NCBI RefSeq assembly: GCF_017349075.1 | Contig: NZ_JAFMOF010000002.1 | Coordinates: 868,001 to 932,000, forward strand | Reading direction: 5' to 3' | Origin: Streptomyces triculaminicus | Lineage (GTDB): Bacteria > Actinomycetota > Actinomycetes > Streptomycetales > Streptomycetaceae | DNA length: 64,000 nt | Shown here: positions 39,262 through 47,133 of the stretch, one piece after another | Position numbering within the stretch: position 1 is the first letter of the stretch | Layout of the letters: each line of letters opens with the position of its first letter | Position numbers and translations under genes: made by a program | Notes under the pieces: model-generated | The model's input: only the letters and a program-made list of their open reading frames with translations | The model's database searches: none | What the model was told of the DNA's origin: nothing

Positions 39262-39332
39262 GCGGCGAGGCGGGCGGCCGTCCCCCCGATACCCCCGGGC
39301 GGCCGGCGGGCCACGCGGTGAGCGCACGGTGA
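39258..39332 (+). CDS. Possible 24-codon coupling micro-ORF
   Basis: An ATG overlapping the small-subunit stop (ATGA) opens a 24-codon frame whose TGA overlaps the GTG of the next gene (GTGA). The peptide is Gly/Pro/Arg-rich and unlike anything known. It may just couple translation across the 67-bp gap; alternatively, a missing base here hides the true start of the HyfB-like gene. Confidence 0.25.
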   Translation: MSGEAGGRPPDTPGRPAGHAVSAR

Positions 39333-41377
39333 ACGCCATCGGGGCGGCCACGGCCGCCGCTGCCGCCCTCGCCGCCGCCGGAGGAATCCTGGGGGCCGCT
39401 CTCCCCGGCCGCGCCCGCGTCCTCGCCTCCGGCGTCTGCACCGCCGCCCTCGGGGCCGCGGGCCTCGCGGCGGGCGCCGCGGCACTGCGCGGCGGACGCT
39501 GGAGCGCCACCGCGCCCGCCCTCCTCCCGCTCTCCGGGGCGCACCTGGCCGTCGACGCCCTGTCCGGGCTGTTCATGGCCGTGGCGGGCGGCGTCGTCCT
39601 CGCGGTCGCCGTCTACGGCGTCGGATACGCCGCGGGGCACGGTCCGTACGGCACCGGCTCGCGCACGGCCCAGGCCACCCTGCCGGTGTTCGCCCTCACG
39701 CTGCTGCTCGTCCCGGCCGCCGCGTCCGTCTCCACCTTCCTGCTGCTGTGGGAACTGATGGCCCTCACCTCGCTGGTGCTCGTCCTCGCCCGCCACCGCG
39801 GCGGCGGCCCGGGCGAGCGTGCCGCCGTCCGTGAAGCCGGGCTCTGGTACGGGGTGATGACCCACTTCGCCTTCGTCCTGCTGCTCGCCGGCACCGGACT
39901 GTTCGCCGCCGGCGCGGGCGGCGAGACCTTCGCCGCCCTGCGCGCGGGCGCCCACGCCCTGTCGCCCGGCACCCGCGGCCTGGTGTTCGTCCTGACCGCC
40001 CTCGCCTTCGCCACCAAGGCGGGCGCCGTCCCGCTGCACCCCTGGCTGCCCCGGGCGCACCCCGAAGCCCCCAGCGCCGTCTCGGCGTTGATGAGCGCGG
40101 CGATGGTGAACCTCGGCGTCTACGGCGTCGTACGACTGGGCTTCGACCTGCTGGGCGGCGGACCGCGCTGGTGGTGGCTGCTGGTGCTGGGCCTGGGCGC
40201 CCTGTCCGCGGTCCACGGCATCCTGCAGGCCGCCATGGCCTCGGACCTCAAGCGGCTGCTCGCCTACTCCACCTCCGAGAACCTGGGACTGGCCCTCATC
40301 GGCGTGGGCGCGGCCGGGCTGCTGTCCGACGCCGGCAGGCGGGCGCCGGCCGCGCTCGCCCTGGCGGCGGCCCTGCTGCATCTGGTCAACCACGCCGCGT
40401 TCAAGGCCCTGTTGTTCTGCGCGGCGGGCTCGGTGCTGCGCGCCACCGGGCTGCGCGACCTGGACCGGATGGGCGGGCTGCGCGCCCGGATGCCGGCCAC
40501 CTGCGCGTTCTTCGCGCTCGCCGCGCTCGGCGCCGTCGCGCTGCCCCCGGGCAACGGCTTCCTCGGCGAATGGCTCCTCCTGCAGTCCCTCGTCCACGGC
40601 CTCGCCGTCCCCGGGGTGGTCACCGCCCTCGTGCTGCCGCTCGCGGTCGCCGCGATCGCGCTGTCCGCCGGGCTCGCCGCCGCCGTCTTCGTCAAGGCGC
40701 TCGGCGTGGCCTTCTTCGCCCGGCCGCGCAGCGCGCCCGCCGGGGCCGCCGTGGAGAGCCCGCCGAGCATGCTGGCCGGCATGGGCCTGCTCGCGGCCGC
40801 CTGCACCGCCCTCGCGCTCGTGCCCGGCCTGCTGGGCGACGGGCTGTCACGGGCGGTCGCCGCGGCGGGCGCGGGGGACGGGCCGCCGCTGGCCGGAGGG
40901 GCGCTCGCCGTCCGGCTGGACCGGCTCGCCGCCACCATGTCCCCGCTGTGGGTGGCCTGCGCGCTGACGGCCGCCGTGGCCGTCGTGGCCGTGGCGGCCC
41001 GGCTGCTCGCACGCCGCCGGCGCCGGGACAACGCCCGGCTGTGGGACTGCGGCGGAGGCGCCCCGACGGCCCGCATGTCCTACACCGCCACCTCGTTCGC
41101 CGAACCCCTGCAGCGGGTGTTCGACGACGTGCTGGCCCCACAGCAGGACGTCGACGTCACCCCCGTCCGCGCCTCCGCCTATCTCGTGGAGCGGGTGCGC
41201 TTTCGGCGCAGCGTCCCCGACCGCGTCGAACACCGCCTGTACCGGCCGCTGCTGAGCGCCGTCTCCCAGGCCGGCCGGGCCGCCCGCCGCCTGGCCACCG
41301 GCAGCCTCCACCTCTACCTCGGCTACGGCTTCTCCGGCCTCGTCGCCCTCCTGCTCGCCCTGGCGGCCGCGCGGTGA
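39329..41377 (+). CDS. HyfB/NuoL-like proton-conducting membrane subunit
   Basis: The 682-residue protein is a Mrp/NuoL-type antiporter-like subunit with about 14-16 transmembrane helices. Typical features are LLLWELMALTSLVLVL with the conserved membrane Glu, AFATKAGAVPLHPWLPRAHPEAPSAVSALMS with the key Lys and Pro, SDLKRLLAYSTSENLGLA, NHAAFKALLFCAAGSV, and a HyfB-like C-terminal tail (LWDCGGGAPTARMSYTATSF, LHLYLGYGFSGLVALL). It would pump protons or sodium as part of the complex. GTG at 39329 is the likely start, and GTGA couples it to the next gene. Confidence 0.9.
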   Translation: MNAIGAATAAAAALAAAGGILGAALPGRARVLASGVCTAALGAAGLAAGAAALRGGRWSATAPALLPLSGAHLAVDALSGLFMAVAGGVVLAVAVYGVGYAAGHGPYGTGSRTAQATLPVFALTLLLVPAAASVSTFLLLWELMALTSLVLVLARHRGGGPGERAAVREAGLWYGVMTHFAFVLLLAGTGLFAAGAGGETFAALRAGAHALSPGTRGLVFVLTALAFATKAGAVPLHPWLPRAHPEAPSAVSALMSAAMVNLGVYGVVRLGFDLLGGGPRWWWLLVLGLGALSAVHGILQAAMASDLKRLLAYSTSENLGLALIGVGAAGLLSDAGRRAPAALALAAALLHLVNHAAFKALLFCAAGSVLRATGLRDLDRMGGLRARMPATCAFFALAALGAVALPPGNGFLGEWLLLQSLVHGLAVPGVVTALVLPLAVAAIALSAGLAAAVFVKALGVAFFARPRSAPAGAAVESPPSMLAGMGLLAAACTALALVPGLLGDGLSRAVAAAGAGDGPPLAGGALAVRLDRLAATMSPLWVACALTAAVAVVAVAARLLARRRRRDNARLWDCGGGAPTARMSYTATSFAEPLQRVFDDVLAPQQDVDVTPVRASAYLVERVRFRRSVPDRVEHRLYRPLLSAVSQAGRAARRLATGSLHLYLGYGFSGLVALLLALAAAR

Positions 41378-42336
41378 GCGGGCACGGCGCGGCGGGAGCG
41401 GCGGCGGTGGCCGCCCAGGTCGCGGCGGTCTGCGCCGGGGCGCCGCTGCTGACCGGGATGATGCGGCAGGTACGGGCACGGCTCGAGGGCCGGGCCGGGG
41501 CCGGCGTCGGCCAGCCGTGGCGCGACCTGCGCAAGCTGATGCGCAAGGAGGCCGTCACCCCCCAGGGCACCGGCCCGGCGTTCCGGATGGCACCGCTGCT
41601 GCTCGTCGCCACGACCGCCGTGGTCGCCGCCCTCGTGCCGCTGGCCTCCACCGCCACCCCGGCCGGCGGCAGCTCCGACCTGATCCTGGTCGTGGCGCTG
41701 CTGGCGCTGGGCACGGTGGCCCTCGCCCTGGCCGGGCTCGACACCGGCACCGCCTTCGGCGGCATGGGGGCCTCCCGCGAGATGACGGTGGCCGCCCTTG
41801 TGGAGCCGACGATCCTCCTCGCCGTCTTCGCCCTGTCGATGCCCTCCGGCTCCACCAACCTGGCCGCCATCGTCTCCGGCGGCCTCCGCGACCCCGACCG
41901 CCTCGCCTCCCCGGCCGGGCTGCTGGCCACCGCCGCCCTGGCCGTGGCCGTGCTCGCCGAGACCGGGCGGCTGCCGGTGGACAACCCCACCACCCACCTG
42001 GAACTGACCATGGTCCACGAGGCGATGGTGCTGGAGTACGCCGGTCCCGACCTGGCGCTCGTCGAACTCGGCGCCCAGATGCGGCTCGCGGTGCTGCTCG
42101 GCCTGCTGGCCTCGCTCGCCGCCCCCTGGGGCATCGCCACCACCGCCCGTCCGGCGGCCGTCGCGCTCGCCCTGCTGCTGCTCGCGGTCAAGGTCGCCGT
42201 GCTCGGCGCCGTCCTCGCGGCCGCCGAGGTGTTCTGGGCCAAGCTGAGGCTGTTCCGGGTTCCCGAACTGCTCGCCGGCTCCTTCCTGCTGGCCCTGCTC
42301 GCCGTGACCGCCTCCTACTTCCTGACGGGGGAGTGA
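41374..42336 (+). CDS. HyfC/NuoH-like membrane anchor subunit
   Basis: The 320-residue protein is a NuoH/HyfC homologue with about eight helices. It shows RARLEGRAGAGVGQPWRDLRKLMRKEA (loop contacting the peripheral arm), GMGASREMTVAALVEPTILL, and AETGRLPVDNPTTHLELTMVHEAMVLEYAGPDLALVE, the conserved acidic loop lining the coupling site. It would join the peripheral and membrane arms. The GTG start overlaps the previous stop, and the next gene is 7 bp downstream. Confidence 0.9.
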   Translation: MSGHGAAGAAAVAAQVAAVCAGAPLLTGMMRQVRARLEGRAGAGVGQPWRDLRKLMRKEAVTPQGTGPAFRMAPLLLVATTAVVAALVPLASTATPAGGSSDLILVVALLALGTVALALAGLDTGTAFGGMGASREMTVAALVEPTILLAVFALSMPSGSTNLAAIVSGGLRDPDRLASPAGLLATAALAVAVLAETGRLPVDNPTTHLELTMVHEAMVLEYAGPDLALVELGAQMRLAVLLGLLASLAAPWGIATTARPAAVALALLLLAVKVAVLGAVLAAAEVFWAKLRLFRVPELLAGSFLLALLAVTASYFLTGE

Positions 42337-42343
42337 GGCCTTC

Positions 42344-43048
42344 GTGGGCGACACCCTCTACACCCAGCTGCTCGACCTGGCCTGCGGGGCCTTCCTGCTG
42401 GCCGCCGTGGTGGTGCTGTGGCTGCGCCAGCTCGCCTCCATCGTGCGGGTCTTCGCCCTGCAGGGCGTGGCGCTGGCCGCCGTCGCCGCCCTGCTCGGCG
42501 CCCACGAGGGCCGCTGGGAGCTGCTCGCCGTCGCCGTCGGCATCGGCCTGCTCCGGGCGGGGCTCCTGCCCCACCTGGTGCGGCGCGCCCTGTCCGCGCC
42601 CGCCGCGCCGGCCCACCCCGGCCACCACTACGAGGAGGACGTCAGCGAGGCGCGCGAGACCCGGCCGCTGGTCAACGTCGCGGCCTCCCTGCTGAGCGCG
42701 GCCCTGCTGACCCTGCTGTCCTACGCCGTGGCCCGGCCGCTGGTCGAGCTGCACCCCACCCCCGCCACCAGGGCCCTGCCGGTGGGCCTCGCCGTCGTCC
42801 TGACCGGGTTCTTCACCCTGGTCACCCGGCGCCGCGCGCTGGCGCAGGTGGTCGGCTTCCTGTTGATGGACAACGGCATCACCGCCGTCGCCTTCCTGGC
42901 CGCCTCCGGAGTACCGCTCATCGTCGAACTCGGCGTCTCCTTCGACGTCCTGCTCGCCGTGCTGGTGCTGCGGATCCTCACCACCCGGATGCGGGCCGCC
43001 TTCGGCGGAACGGGCATCGACGACCTGCGGGAGCTGCGCGAATGGTGA
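42344..43048 (+). CDS. HyfE-like membrane subunit (NuoK-related)
   Basis: The 234-residue protein has about six helices and the HyfE pattern: VFALQGVALAAVAALLGAH, GIGLLRAGLLPHLVRRAL, FFTLVTRRRALAQVVGFLLMDNGITAVAFLA, VELGVSFDVLLAVLVLRILTTRMR. The membrane Glu in VELG is characteristic of NuoK-like subunits. The GTG at 42344 follows a 7-bp gap, and its stop overlaps the HyfF-like start (ATGGTGA). Confidence 0.88.
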   Translation: MGDTLYTQLLDLACGAFLLAAVVVLWLRQLASIVRVFALQGVALAAVAALLGAHEGRWELLAVAVGIGLLRAGLLPHLVRRALSAPAAPAHPGHHYEEDVSEARETRPLVNVAASLLSAALLTLLSYAVARPLVELHPTPATRALPVGLAVVLTGFFTLVTRRRALAQVVGFLLMDNGITAVAFLAASGVPLIVELGVSFDVLLAVLVLRILTTRMRAAFGGTGIDDLRELREW

Positions 43049-44666
43049 CGCTGTCGCTGCTGACCGGGCCGGTCGCGGTGCCGCTGGCCCTCGCGGGCGC
43101 CCGTGCGCTGGGCGGCCTCGCCGTGCGGGTCCGGCCGCGCCGGCGCGCAGGCGAGCCGGCCGCGCCCCGCCCGGTCCCGGCGCTGACGGGCGCGGGCCCC
43201 GCCCCCGGGCCGCGTCCGCCCGTGGCGCCCCGGACGCCGGTCTCCCGGACGCCGCGCTCCCGGCCGTGCGCGGCGGCGGGGCGGGGCGCCGGGGCGGAGA
43301 GGAGGCGGCGCTCCTCCTCTCCGCCCTCACCGTGCTCGGCTGCGCCGCCGGCCTGGCCGTCGCCGTCACCCGGCACGGCCCCGTCACCGCGTACGGGCGG
43401 CTGCTGCGCGCGGACGCGCTGAGCGTGTGGATGCTGCTGGCCGTCGGCGCGGTCGCCACCCTCGCGCTGGCGGCAGGTCCGCGGGGCCCGGACCACGACG
43501 CGGCCGCCGCCCGCCGCTACGACGTCCTCGTGCACGCCCTCCTCGCGACGCTGAGCCTCGCGGTGCTGGCCGCCAACCTGGGGGTGGTGTGGATCGCCAT
43601 CGAGGCCACCACGATCCTCACCGCCTTCCTGGTCGGCCACCGCCGCACCCGGGCCTGCGTCGAGGCCGCCTGGAAGTACATGGTCATCTGCTCAGCCGGC
43701 ATCGCCCTGGCCCTGCTGGGCACCGTGCTCCTGTACTACGCCGCCCGGCAGGCGGGAATCCCCGAGGCCCTCGCCCTGGACTGGCCCACCCTGGCCGGGC
43801 GGGCCGGCCGGCTGGACCCGGCCGTCACCCGGCTCGGCACGGGCCTGGTCGTCCTCGGCTTCGGAGCCAAGGCCGGACTCGCGCCCCTGCACGCCTGGCT
43901 GCCCGACACCTACGGGCAGGCGCCCGCCCCGGTGTCCGCGCTGATGTCCGGGGTGCTGTCCTCGGTGGCCTTCGCCGGACTGCTGCGCTACAAGGTCATC
44001 GCGGACACCGCCCTCGGCCCCGCCTGGAGCCGCGCCCTGCTGACCGGCACCGCCCTGCTCACCCTCGCGCTCGCGGCGGCGCTGCTGATCGGCCAGCGCG
44101 ACTACCGCCGGATGCTGGCCTATTCGAGCATGGAGCACATGAGCCTGATCGCTCTCGGCGCCGCCGTCGGCACCCCGCTCGCCGCCTCCGCCATGCTGCT
44201 GCACATGCTGGGCCACGGCCTCGCCAAGGCCGTCGCGTTCTGCGCCGCCGGGCACCTGGAGCGGCTGCGGGCGACGACCCGGACCGGGCGGGTACGGGGG
44301 CTGCTGGCCGAGGCGCCGGTGCTGGGCGCGGCCCTCGCCCTGGCCGTGCTCGCGCTGCTGGGGCTGCCGCCGTTCGGGCTCTTCGCGGCCGAACTGGGCC
44401 TGGTCCGCGCGGGCTTCGCGGCGGGCATGGGCTGGGCCGTGGGCGGCGCGCTGGTGCTGCTGCTGACCGCGTTCGCCGCGCTGGGCACGCTCACCGCACG
44501 GATGCTGCTGGGCGCCCCGCCCGCCCCGCGCCCGCCGGCGCGGCTCGGCGTACGGGCCGCCCTGCCCCTGCTCGCCGGGCTGCTGCTGTGCGCGGCGCTG
44601 GGCGTGAGCACCGGGCCGCTGACGGGCCTGCTGGCCTCGGCCGCCGAGATCGCCGGAGGACGCTAG
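43042..44666 (+). CDS. HyfF/NuoN-like proton-conducting subunit, probable frame break near the N-terminus
   Basis: From about 43240 on, the frame encodes an antiporter-like subunit: LLRADALSVWMLLAVGAVAT, GVVWIAIEATTILTAFLVGH, GFGAKAGLAPLHAWLPDTYG with catalytic Lys, QRDYRRMLAYSSMEHMSLIA and LLHMLGHGLAKAVAFCAAGHL. The start that overlaps HyfE (ATG 43042, MVTLSLLTGPVAVPLALAG) is in another frame. Adding one C in the run at about 43227-43231 joins TPVAP-type sequence to PDAGLPDAALPAVRGGG and gives 541 residues. A shorter protein from GTG 43266 would lack the first helix. It belongs to the Ehr-type operon. Confidence 0.82.
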
Positions 44667-44668
44667 CC

Positions 44669-46192
44669 GTGGAACATCACCCCGCCCTGAGGACGGTCAC
44701 CGACATCGACGTCGCCGAACTCCCCGGCAGGGCCGTCGGCCTGCTGCGCGCGGGCCACCGGCTCGCGCTGGTCGCCGCCCACCACGACGCGGACGGCGCC
44801 CCCCTCGGCCGCGCCCTGCGGGTGGTCCACCTCTTCGTCTCCGGCCCGCCCGACACCCGTACGGAGCTGCACGTACGCCTCGACGCGGACGGCCCCGAGC
44901 TGCCGACGCTGGCGCATCTGTCCTTCCCCGGCGGCCGGTTCGAGCGCGAGATGCGCGACCTGTACGGCGTCGTCCCCGTCGGTCATCCGCTGCCGCACCG
45001 CCTGGTGCGGCACTTCCACTGGCCGCGCGGCTGGTACCCGATGAGCCGGAACGCGGGCGACGTGCCGCCCTTCGCCGAGCCCGAGGGCCCGTACCCCTTC
45101 CTGGAGGTCGAGGGCGACGGCGTGTACGAGATCCCCGTCGGCCCGGTGCACGCCGGGCTCATCGAGCCGGGGCACTTCCGCTTCTCCGTCGTCGGCGAGA
45201 CCATCATCAAGCTCAAGGCCCGGCTGTGGTTCACGCACAAGGGCGTCGAGAAGCTCTTCGAGGGCCGCACGGCGGAGCGCGGCCTGCCGCTGGCCGAGCG
45301 GATCAGCGGGGACACCGCCGTCGGTCACGCCCTCGCCTACTGCCTGGCCGTCGAGGAGGCCACCGGCGTCCAGGTGCCCGAGGAGGCCCGCCGTGCCCGG
45401 GCGCTGCTCCTGGAGCTGGAGCGGCTGCACAACCACGTGGCCGACCTCGGCGCGCTGTGCACGGACGTCGGCCACGGCATCCTGGGCGCGCACGCCCAGC
45501 GGATCCGTGAGGGGCTGCTGCGGCTGAACCGGGAGGTCACCGGGCACCGGCTGCTGCGGGGCGGCGTCGTGCCGGGCGGAGCGCAGCTGCGCGCCGTGCC
45601 CGGCCGGGCACGGATGCGGGCCCTCGGCGACGACATCCGCTCCGTGGTGGGGCTCGCCCTCGGCCACACCACCGTCCGCGACCGCTTCACCGGCACGGCC
45701 GGGCTGCCGGCCGCCGCCGCGCGGGACCTGGGCTGCCTGGGGTACGTGGCGCGGGCCAGCGGCCTGGCCCTGGACGCCCGGCTGGCGCACCCGCTGTACG
45801 ACTACGGGCCCGCCCTCGAGGTGCCGGTGCACACCGGCGGCGACGTGCTGGCCCGGTTCCTGGTGCGGGCGGAGGAGGCGGACACCTCGCTCGCCCTCGT
45901 CGAGCACCTCGCGGAGGGCCTGGACGCGGGGGCGTGGGCGGGCCGGCCGCAGGCCCCCGGCTCCCGGCGGGGCGCGGTCCGCGCGGGCGTGGGCATCGTG
46001 GAGGGCTGGCGCGGCACGATCACCACGCGCGTCGAGATCGCCGGGGGCGGGGAGCTGGCCCGGGTGAAGGTGGCCGATCCGTCGTTCTTCAACTGGCCGG
46101 CGCTGCCGGTGGCGCTGGCGGACACGATCGTCCCGGACTTCCCGCTGGCCAACAAGAGCTTCAATCTCTCCTACGCCGGCAACGACCTCTGA
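44669..46192 (+). CDS. HyfG-like large subunit (fused NuoC-NuoD type) lacking Ni-Fe cysteines
   Basis: The 507-residue protein fuses a NuoC-like domain (HVRLDADGPELPTLAHLSFP, FEREMRDLYGVVPVGHPLPH) to a NuoD/hydrogenase-large-subunit domain (FRFSVVGETIIKLKARLWF, THKGVEKLFEGRTAERGLP, NHVADLGALCTDVGHGI). The positions of the four Ni-Fe ligand cysteines hold Ser213 and Thr216 (RISGDT) and Ser472 and Asn475 (DPSFFN), so it cannot bind a Ni-Fe centre. The C-terminus IVPDFPLANKSFNLSYAGND is well conserved in such Ehr-type subunits. GTG at 44669 follows GGAGG. No hydrogenase maturation genes are present. Confidence 0.9.
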   Translation: MEHHPALRTVTDIDVAELPGRAVGLLRAGHRLALVAAHHDADGAPLGRALRVVHLFVSGPPDTRTELHVRLDADGPELPTLAHLSFPGGRFEREMRDLYGVVPVGHPLPHRLVRHFHWPRGWYPMSRNAGDVPPFAEPEGPYPFLEVEGDGVYEIPVGPVHAGLIEPGHFRFSVVGETIIKLKARLWFTHKGVEKLFEGRTAERGLPLAERISGDTAVGHALAYCLAVEEATGVQVPEEARRARALLLELERLHNHVADLGALCTDVGHGILGAHAQRIREGLLRLNREVTGHRLLRGGVVPGGAQLRAVPGRARMRALGDDIRSVVGLALGHTTVRDRFTGTAGLPAAAARDLGCLGYVARASGLALDARLAHPLYDYGPALEVPVHTGGDVLARFLVRAEEADTSLALVEHLAEGLDAGAWAGRPQAPGSRRGAVRAGVGIVEGWRGTITTRVEIAGGGELARVKVADPSFFNWPALPVALADTIVPDFPLANKSFNLSYAGNDL

Positions 46193-46210
46193 GCCGCCCG
46201 CCCCTCCGGC

Positions 46211-46336
46211 CTACTTCGCGTGCGCGCCGATGTAGAAGAGCAGCCAGATGAAGCCGGCCAGGACGTGGCCGAAGACCACGTAGATGAGCACCCGCCAGCC
46301 GACGGCCTTCTCGGCGTACTTCTCGTTGTCGGTCAT
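46211..46336 (-). CDS. DUF6126 single-pass membrane peptide (41 aa)
   Basis: This short gene encodes a charged N-terminus (MTDNEKYAEKAVGWR) and one hydrophobic helix (VLIYVVFGHVLAGFIWLLFY) ending GAHAK, matching DUF6126. The ATG overlaps the ArsR stop (ATGA), so it is translationally coupled to the regulator. It ends 18 bp from the convergent HyfG-like gene. The role of the family is unknown, and the operon context suggests a small membrane effector or sensor controlled by ArsR. Confidence 0.85.
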   Translation of the reverse strand: MTDNEKYAEKAVGWRVLIYVVFGHVLAGFIWLLFYIGAHAK

Positions 46337-46680
46337 CGGTTCTCGGCTCCGCTCCGGTCGCCCCGCAGCTCCGTCAGGAGCTCCTCCTGGCCGGTCAGTA
46401 CGTCGGTCAGCAGGCGCCGGGCGGCCCCGAGCAGCTCCGTCACGTCGCCGCCGGCCAGGGCGTAGACGACGGTGGTGCCCTCGCGGGTGGCGGTGACGAT
46501 GCCGGAGCGGCGCAGGACGGCGAGCTGCTGCGAGAGGCTGGACGGCTCGATGCCGATCGCGGTGAGGAGGTCGCGCACCGGCATCGGCCCGTCCTGGAGC
46601 AGCTCCAGGACCCGGATGCGCACCGGGTGCCCGAGCATCCGGAAGAACTCGGCCTTCGCCTGGTAGAGCGGCACCCGCAC
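46333..46680 (-). CDS. ArsR/SmtB-family winged-helix repressor
   Basis: The ~115-residue regulator has KAEFFRMLGHPVRIRVLELL, the recognition region MPVRDLLTAIGIEPSSLSQQ with LAVLRRSGIVTATREGTTVV, and an Ala/Leu-rich C-terminus. The metal-binding cysteines of classical ArsR (CVC) are absent, so it likely senses something other than a thiophilic metal. GTG at 46680 has AGGAG at good spacing; a TTG at 46689 overlapping the upstream stop (TTGA) is the alternative. It is the second gene of a leftward three-gene operon. Confidence 0.86.
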   Translation of the reverse strand: MRVPLYQAKAEFFRMLGHPVRIRVLELLQDGPMPVRDLLTAIGIEPSSLSQQLAVLRRSGIVTATREGTTVVYALAGGDVTELLGAARRLLTDVLTGQEELLTELRGDRSGAENR

Positions 46681-46685
46681 CCCGA

Positions 46686-46883
46686 TCAACTCCTGCCCTG
46701 CCCGTCGTCCTCGTCCGTCGCCGCGTCCGTCACCACTCCGTGGGCGAGGGCCAGCCGGAGGGCGTCCTCGAGCTCGTCCTCCGCGACGGCCGCCGCGTAG
46801 GCGTCCCCGGCTGCCCGGGCCTCCGCCAGCGCGGCCCGGGCGGCGCGCACTCGTTCCCGCATCGCTTCGGCGAACGCACTCAC
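46686..46883 (-). CDS. Small helical protein of unknown function, first gene of the ArsR operon
   Basis: The 65-residue protein is almost entirely helical (FAEAMRERVRAARAALAEAR, AVAEDELEDALRLALAHGV) with an acidic tail. I recognise no family. GTG at 46883 follows GGGGGACACC. It is co-transcribed with the ArsR gene from a promoter that overlaps an operator-like palindrome. Confidence 0.7.
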   Translation of the reverse strand: MSAFAEAMRERVRAARAALAEARAAGDAYAAAVAEDELEDALRLALAHGVVTDAATDEDDGQGRS

Positions 46884-46928
46884 GGTGTCCCCCTGCGTCG
46901 ATCGTCGGCTGCCCGCACATCTGGTGAA

Positions 46929-46949
46929 TTGAAGAATTCTGCAAGTCTA
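46929..46949 (-). promoter_or_regulatory. ArsR operator-like palindrome with overlapping -10
   Basis: TTGAAGAATTCTGCAA (46929-46944) is a 16-bp palindrome with one mismatched pair. On the minus strand TAGACT (46944-46949) fits a -10 element, so the palindrome would cover the transcription start of the ArsR operon. This AT-rich island stands out from the GC-rich surroundings and suggests autorepression. Confidence 0.6.
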
Positions 46950-47133
46950 GGGCAGCATCGCCCGGCCGTGGACCGCGTGGGTGAGCCGTCGTGCCTTTCG
47001 GGTGTGTTTGTCGCATGATCGTAGGTCCATTTTGTTAACTTTTCACCGCTTGTCCCGTGTCCTTGTGCGGCTGGGGGTGTGTGGTGGCGATTTCGGCGAG
47101 TGGAGCCCGGCTGGTGACGGCCCGTGAATGCCC

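Noticed and set aside
44669-46192. Functional Ni-Fe hydrogenase
   Set aside because: All four metal-binding cysteines are replaced and no maturation genes are present.
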